Shown piece after piece: positions 6,682-8,109 of a DNA stretch of 8,109 bases (the first letter of the stretch is position 1; the number at the start of each line of letters is the position of its first letter). This DNA is from Marinospirillum sp. (GTDB taxonomy: Bacteria; Pseudomonadota; Gammaproteobacteria; Pseudomonadales; Halomonadaceae). The stretch spans positions 1-8,109 of the forward strand of contig NZ_JACUUA010000147.1 of NCBI RefSeq assembly GCF_014859565.1. Reading direction: 5' to 3'. A program made the position numbers and the translations under genes. The notes under the pieces were generated by a model. It did no database searches, had not been told where the DNA came from, and saw only the letters and a list, made by a program, of their open reading frames with translations.

Positions 6682-7568
6682 AAGCCCCATTAACTGCTGA
6701 GCTGCGCGGCCAGTTGCAACGCATTCAGCAGCAGCTGAATATCTGCCAGCAGGTTAAGTTAAAACTGAAACGACCCCTGGTTAAAAAACTGCTGCAGTGG
6801 TGTGATGAATGGGATCTGGAGGTTAACCTCTGGCCGGGTGCCCCTGAATGTGTATTTGACCAGCGCTTGATACAACAGATCGAAACCCTGTTGCAGGCCG
6901 AGGGTTTACCACCGTTATCTTTTTCTGCCAGTGGTAAAAGTACAACAGAACAAGCGGCGGTGGGTCTGGCGGAGGATAAGAACCTGCGAGAAGCCCCCAG
7001 TGAACAGCGGCTACTGGTTTCTTTACTGAATGCAAGGAGCCTGCATCCGGCAGGTTTACAACAAACTCCCACACGTCTGATTCTGGATGTGGCACTGGAT
7101 CAGCTGGTGCTGGATGCATTTAACGGCCTGCTGGTGGTGGAAAATCTCGACAGTTTTTATCTGCTGGAACAAAGTGTCTGGCCTGGACTGCAGTCTGCAC
7201 AAACACTGGTGGTTTATCGCGGTCACGGACAGGAAGCCCGAGGCTGCAAACAGCTGAAACAGCGGTGGCAGAGTTCGGGCAAGCCGCTGGTGTATTACGG
7301 TGATTTTGATGCCAAGGGGATGAGTATTGCCCTGCATGAAGGATATAACCAGCTGCTGCTGCCCTCGGCAGATTTTCTGCAGCAACAAGCCAGTGATCTG
7401 CATCAGCCAGCAGCGCAGCTGCCTTATCAACAAAGCCTGCAACAACACCGGGATCAGTTACCCGATAACCACCCCTTACGGCCTTTGTTGCAGTTACAAC
7501 TCCAGCAAAAGGGACTTAAACAACAGTGGTTTGGTGCGCAGCCGCTGCAGCTTTATCCTTTGAATTAA
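6678..7568 (+). CDS. jetD: JetD-like Toprim-domain nuclease (Wadjet effector)
   Basis: A 296-residue protein with a C-terminal Toprim fold like topoisomerase VI subunit A and JetD, the Wadjet subunit that cleaves circular DNA. The key acidic residues are present: 'LLVVENLDSFYLLE' (151-164) gives E155, and 'PLVYYGDFDAKGMSIALHEG' (203-222) gives the D209-x-D211 pair. These match the 'VEN...' and 'GDxDxxG' motifs of JetD proteins. Between them, 'TLVVYRGHGQEARG' (176-189) forms the next strand. The N-terminal half (1-130) is helical and poorly conserved, probably the arm/DNA-binding part. The protein is shorter than typical JetD (about 350-400 aa as I recall). The start at 6678 was chosen because GGAG (6667-6670) lies seven bases upstream and the ATG overlaps the kleisin stop (ATGA). 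An upstream in-frame ATG at 6615 would run 67 bases into jetA. The reading frame is intact. Confidence 0.85.
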   Translation: MKAPLTAELRGQLQRIQQQLNICQQVKLKLKRPLVKKLLQWCDEWDLEVNLWPGAPECVFDQRLIQQIETLLQAEGLPPLSFSASGKSTTEQAAVGLAEDKNLREAPSEQRLLVSLLNARSLHPAGLQQTPTRLILDVALDQLVLDAFNGLLVVENLDSFYLLEQSVWPGLQSAQTLVVYRGHGQEARGCKQLKQRWQSSGKPLVYYGDFDAKGMSIALHEGYNQLLLPSADFLQQQASDLHQPAAQLPYQQSLQQHRDQLPDNHPLRPLLQLQLQQKGLKQQWFGAQPLQLYPLN

Positions 7569-7594
7569 AAAAGCCCGCCTTGATTCGCGAGCCT
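7567..7594 (-). terminator. Rho-independent terminator of the gatB-side transcript
   Basis: Read on the minus strand, AG(G)CTCGC, loop GAATCAAG, GCGGGCT forms a seven-pair stem with one bulged G and one G-T pair, followed directly by a run of T residues. It lies 11 bases beyond the 61-aa ORF. It overlaps the last two bases of the jetD stop codon on the other strand. The plus-strand reading has an A-C mismatch and no T run, so it is directional. Confidence 0.65.
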
Positions 7595-7605
7595 CTGTTA
7601 CTGGT

Positions 7606-7791
7606 TCAGTGAGCTTGAGGCTGTTCAGTTTCTGAGTGTAATGCCTTTAGAACGAAGTCGCTGATGGATTTCTTTTTTTGCCTTAAAGAGTCGATTTCTG
7701 ATTTCGTCAGCTGTTCGGAAACCAATGAGGTATCCTGCTTCATTGGCGGTGAGGGCTGTTGGTTCGATGCCGAAGATTTCTCTGATTTCAT
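7606..7791 (-). CDS. Small hypothetical protein, 61 aa
   Basis: I do not recognise a named family. The ATG at 7791 has a GAGG site seven bases upstream, and the stop lies just before an intrinsic terminator; both support a real gene. The N-terminal 20 residues are polar and likely disordered (rich in K, S, Q and P). The C-terminal part, 'LTKSEIDSLRQKKKSISDFV' (28-47), is a charged amphipathic helical segment of the 'L-x-x-x-E-I-x-x-L-R-x-x-K-K' type. It has no membrane segment or signal peptide. It is probably transcribed with gatB and the 53-aa ORF. An alternative frame on the same strand (7625-7960, 111 aa from a GTG) overlaps it but lacks a ribosome binding site. Function unknown. Confidence 0.5.
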   Translation of the reverse strand: MKSEKSSASNQQPSPPMKQDTSLVSEQLTKSEIDSLRQKKKSISDFVLKALHSETEQPQAH

Positions 7792-7863
7792 CTGGATACC
7801 TCGTTTTCAGTATTCTTGTCACAGACATTTTTGGACACATGGACGGGTTTCTGCCTGCATTTA

Positions 7864-8025
7864 TCATGACAAGGATAGCAGAAATCTGTCCGCCCTTTCC
7901 TTGAATATGATTAGCCAGTCTGGATGGTTTTTCAGTTCCAGTTCTGTTTCGAGAATGCACCAGGGGCTACTGCAATCAGTGGGAATGCTGAAGGAACGGA
8001 TGGGTGGTGGGGTTAAATGAGACAT
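7864..8025 (-). CDS. Small hypothetical protein, 53 aa, directly downstream of gatB
   Basis: This short ORF begins with MSHLTPPPIRSFSIPTD and continues with 'PWCILETELELKNHPDWLII' before a basic 'FKERADRF' end. It starts 26 bases after the gatB stop, with GAGG six bases before the ATG, so it would be a co-transcribed second cistron. It contains two cysteines (C18 and C23) and three tryptophan/proline-rich spots but no motif I recognise. It is in the same frame as the 61-aa ORF 72 bases further on, but several in-frame stops (TGA, TAA, TGA, TGA) separate them, so they are not one gene with a single sequencing error. Function unknown; it could also be a decayed remnant. Confidence 0.45.
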   Translation of the reverse strand: MSHLTPPPIRSFSIPTDCSSPWCILETELELKNHPDWLIIFKERADRFLLSLS

Positions 8026-8051
8026 CCTTGTCCTCTATCTACAGGGTGGCT

Positions 8052-8109
8052 TTAGCCGTCGAGCTTTTTCGCCAGCAGTTGGTTAACAGCCTGAGGATTG
8101 GCGGTGCCT
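8052..8109 (-). CDS. gatB: Aspartyl/glutamyl-tRNA(Asn/Gln) amidotransferase subunit B, extreme C-terminus (partial)
   Basis: Only the last 18 codons are present, running in from the right edge: GTANPQAVNQLLAKKLDG then TAA. This matches the characteristic GatB ending, in which the tRNA-binding YqeY-like tail domain closes with a 'GxANPxxVNxLLxxKL' segment. GatB is the kinase/transfer subunit of GatCAB, which amidates misacylated Glu-tRNA(Gln) or Asp-tRNA(Asn) in the cytoplasm. Its presence argues against an enteric bacterium, since those lack GatCAB. The call rests on a short segment, but the motif is distinctive. Confidence 0.8.
   Translation of the reverse strand, partial: GTANPQAVNQLLAKKLDG

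Noticed and set aside
1134..7568. Interpretation as a housekeeping MukBEF condensin locus
   Set aside because: MukB is about 260 residues longer, the muk order is F-E-B, and muk operons carry no Toprim nuclease; the JetD-like fourth gene points to Wadjet/MksBEFG.
7591..7621. GCCTC...GAGGC nested hairpin after jetD as a plus-strand terminator
   Set aside because: Arms of only five bases, a long loop and no T run after it on the plus strand.
7861..7872. Near-palindrome TTATCATGACAA as an operator
   Set aside because: One mismatch, and it overlaps the end of the 53-aa ORF with no promoter nearby.
7625..7960. 111-aa minus-strand ORF from a GTG
   Set aside because: No Shine-Dalgarno before the GTG or its internal ATGs; the 53- and 61-aa ORFs in another frame both have good sites. 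Kept only as an alternative.
7664..8020. 118-aa plus-strand ORF
   Set aside because: It has no ribosome binding site, an unlikely Cys/Ser/Phe-rich composition, and opposes the small ORFs and terminator on the minus strand.

Overview
The window looks like a chromosomal segment of a gammaproteobacterium outside the enteric group. The evidence is moderate G+C content, strong CTG/CAG codon preference in the long genes, a RelE/HigB-type toxin-antitoxin pair of a kind common in Proteobacteria, and a GatCAB amidotransferase gene (gatB) at the right edge. The exact genus cannot be read from the sequence.

Layout, left to right. (1) Positions 2-241 hold the C-terminus of an EamA/DMT-family membrane transporter (+). 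(2) Positions 282-988 hold a toxin-antitoxin operon (+): an extended -10 promoter, a perfect inverted repeat that is a likely operator, a RelE/HigB-like toxin, and an overlapping helix-turn-helix antitoxin. (3) A 145-base gap (989-1133) holds a candidate promoter. (4) Positions 1134-7568 hold a tight four-gene operon (+): an SMC-like ATPase of 1225 aa, a MksE/JetB-like winged-helix subunit, a kleisin-like MksF/JetA subunit, and a Toprim-domain JetD-like nuclease. All three junctions are overlapping start/stop codons. (5) From 8109 back to 7567, on the minus strand, lie the last 18 codons of gatB, two small unrecognised ORFs (53 and 61 aa), and an intrinsic terminator that overlaps the jetD stop codon.

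The centrepiece is the four-gene operon, a Wadjet / MksBEF(G)-like SMC defence system. In characterised Wadjet systems, JetA, JetB and JetC form a loop-extruding SMC motor and JetD, a topoisomerase-VI-like Toprim protein, cuts small closed-circular DNA such as plasmids. Here the order is C-B-A-D, unlike the A-B-C-D order of type I as I recall it. The nuclease is short (296 aa) and the SMC hinge insertion is small, so this may be a divergent or unclassified branch. The toxin-antitoxin pair directly upstream on the same strand and the compact boundary with gatB fit a defence cassette placed between housekeeping genes.
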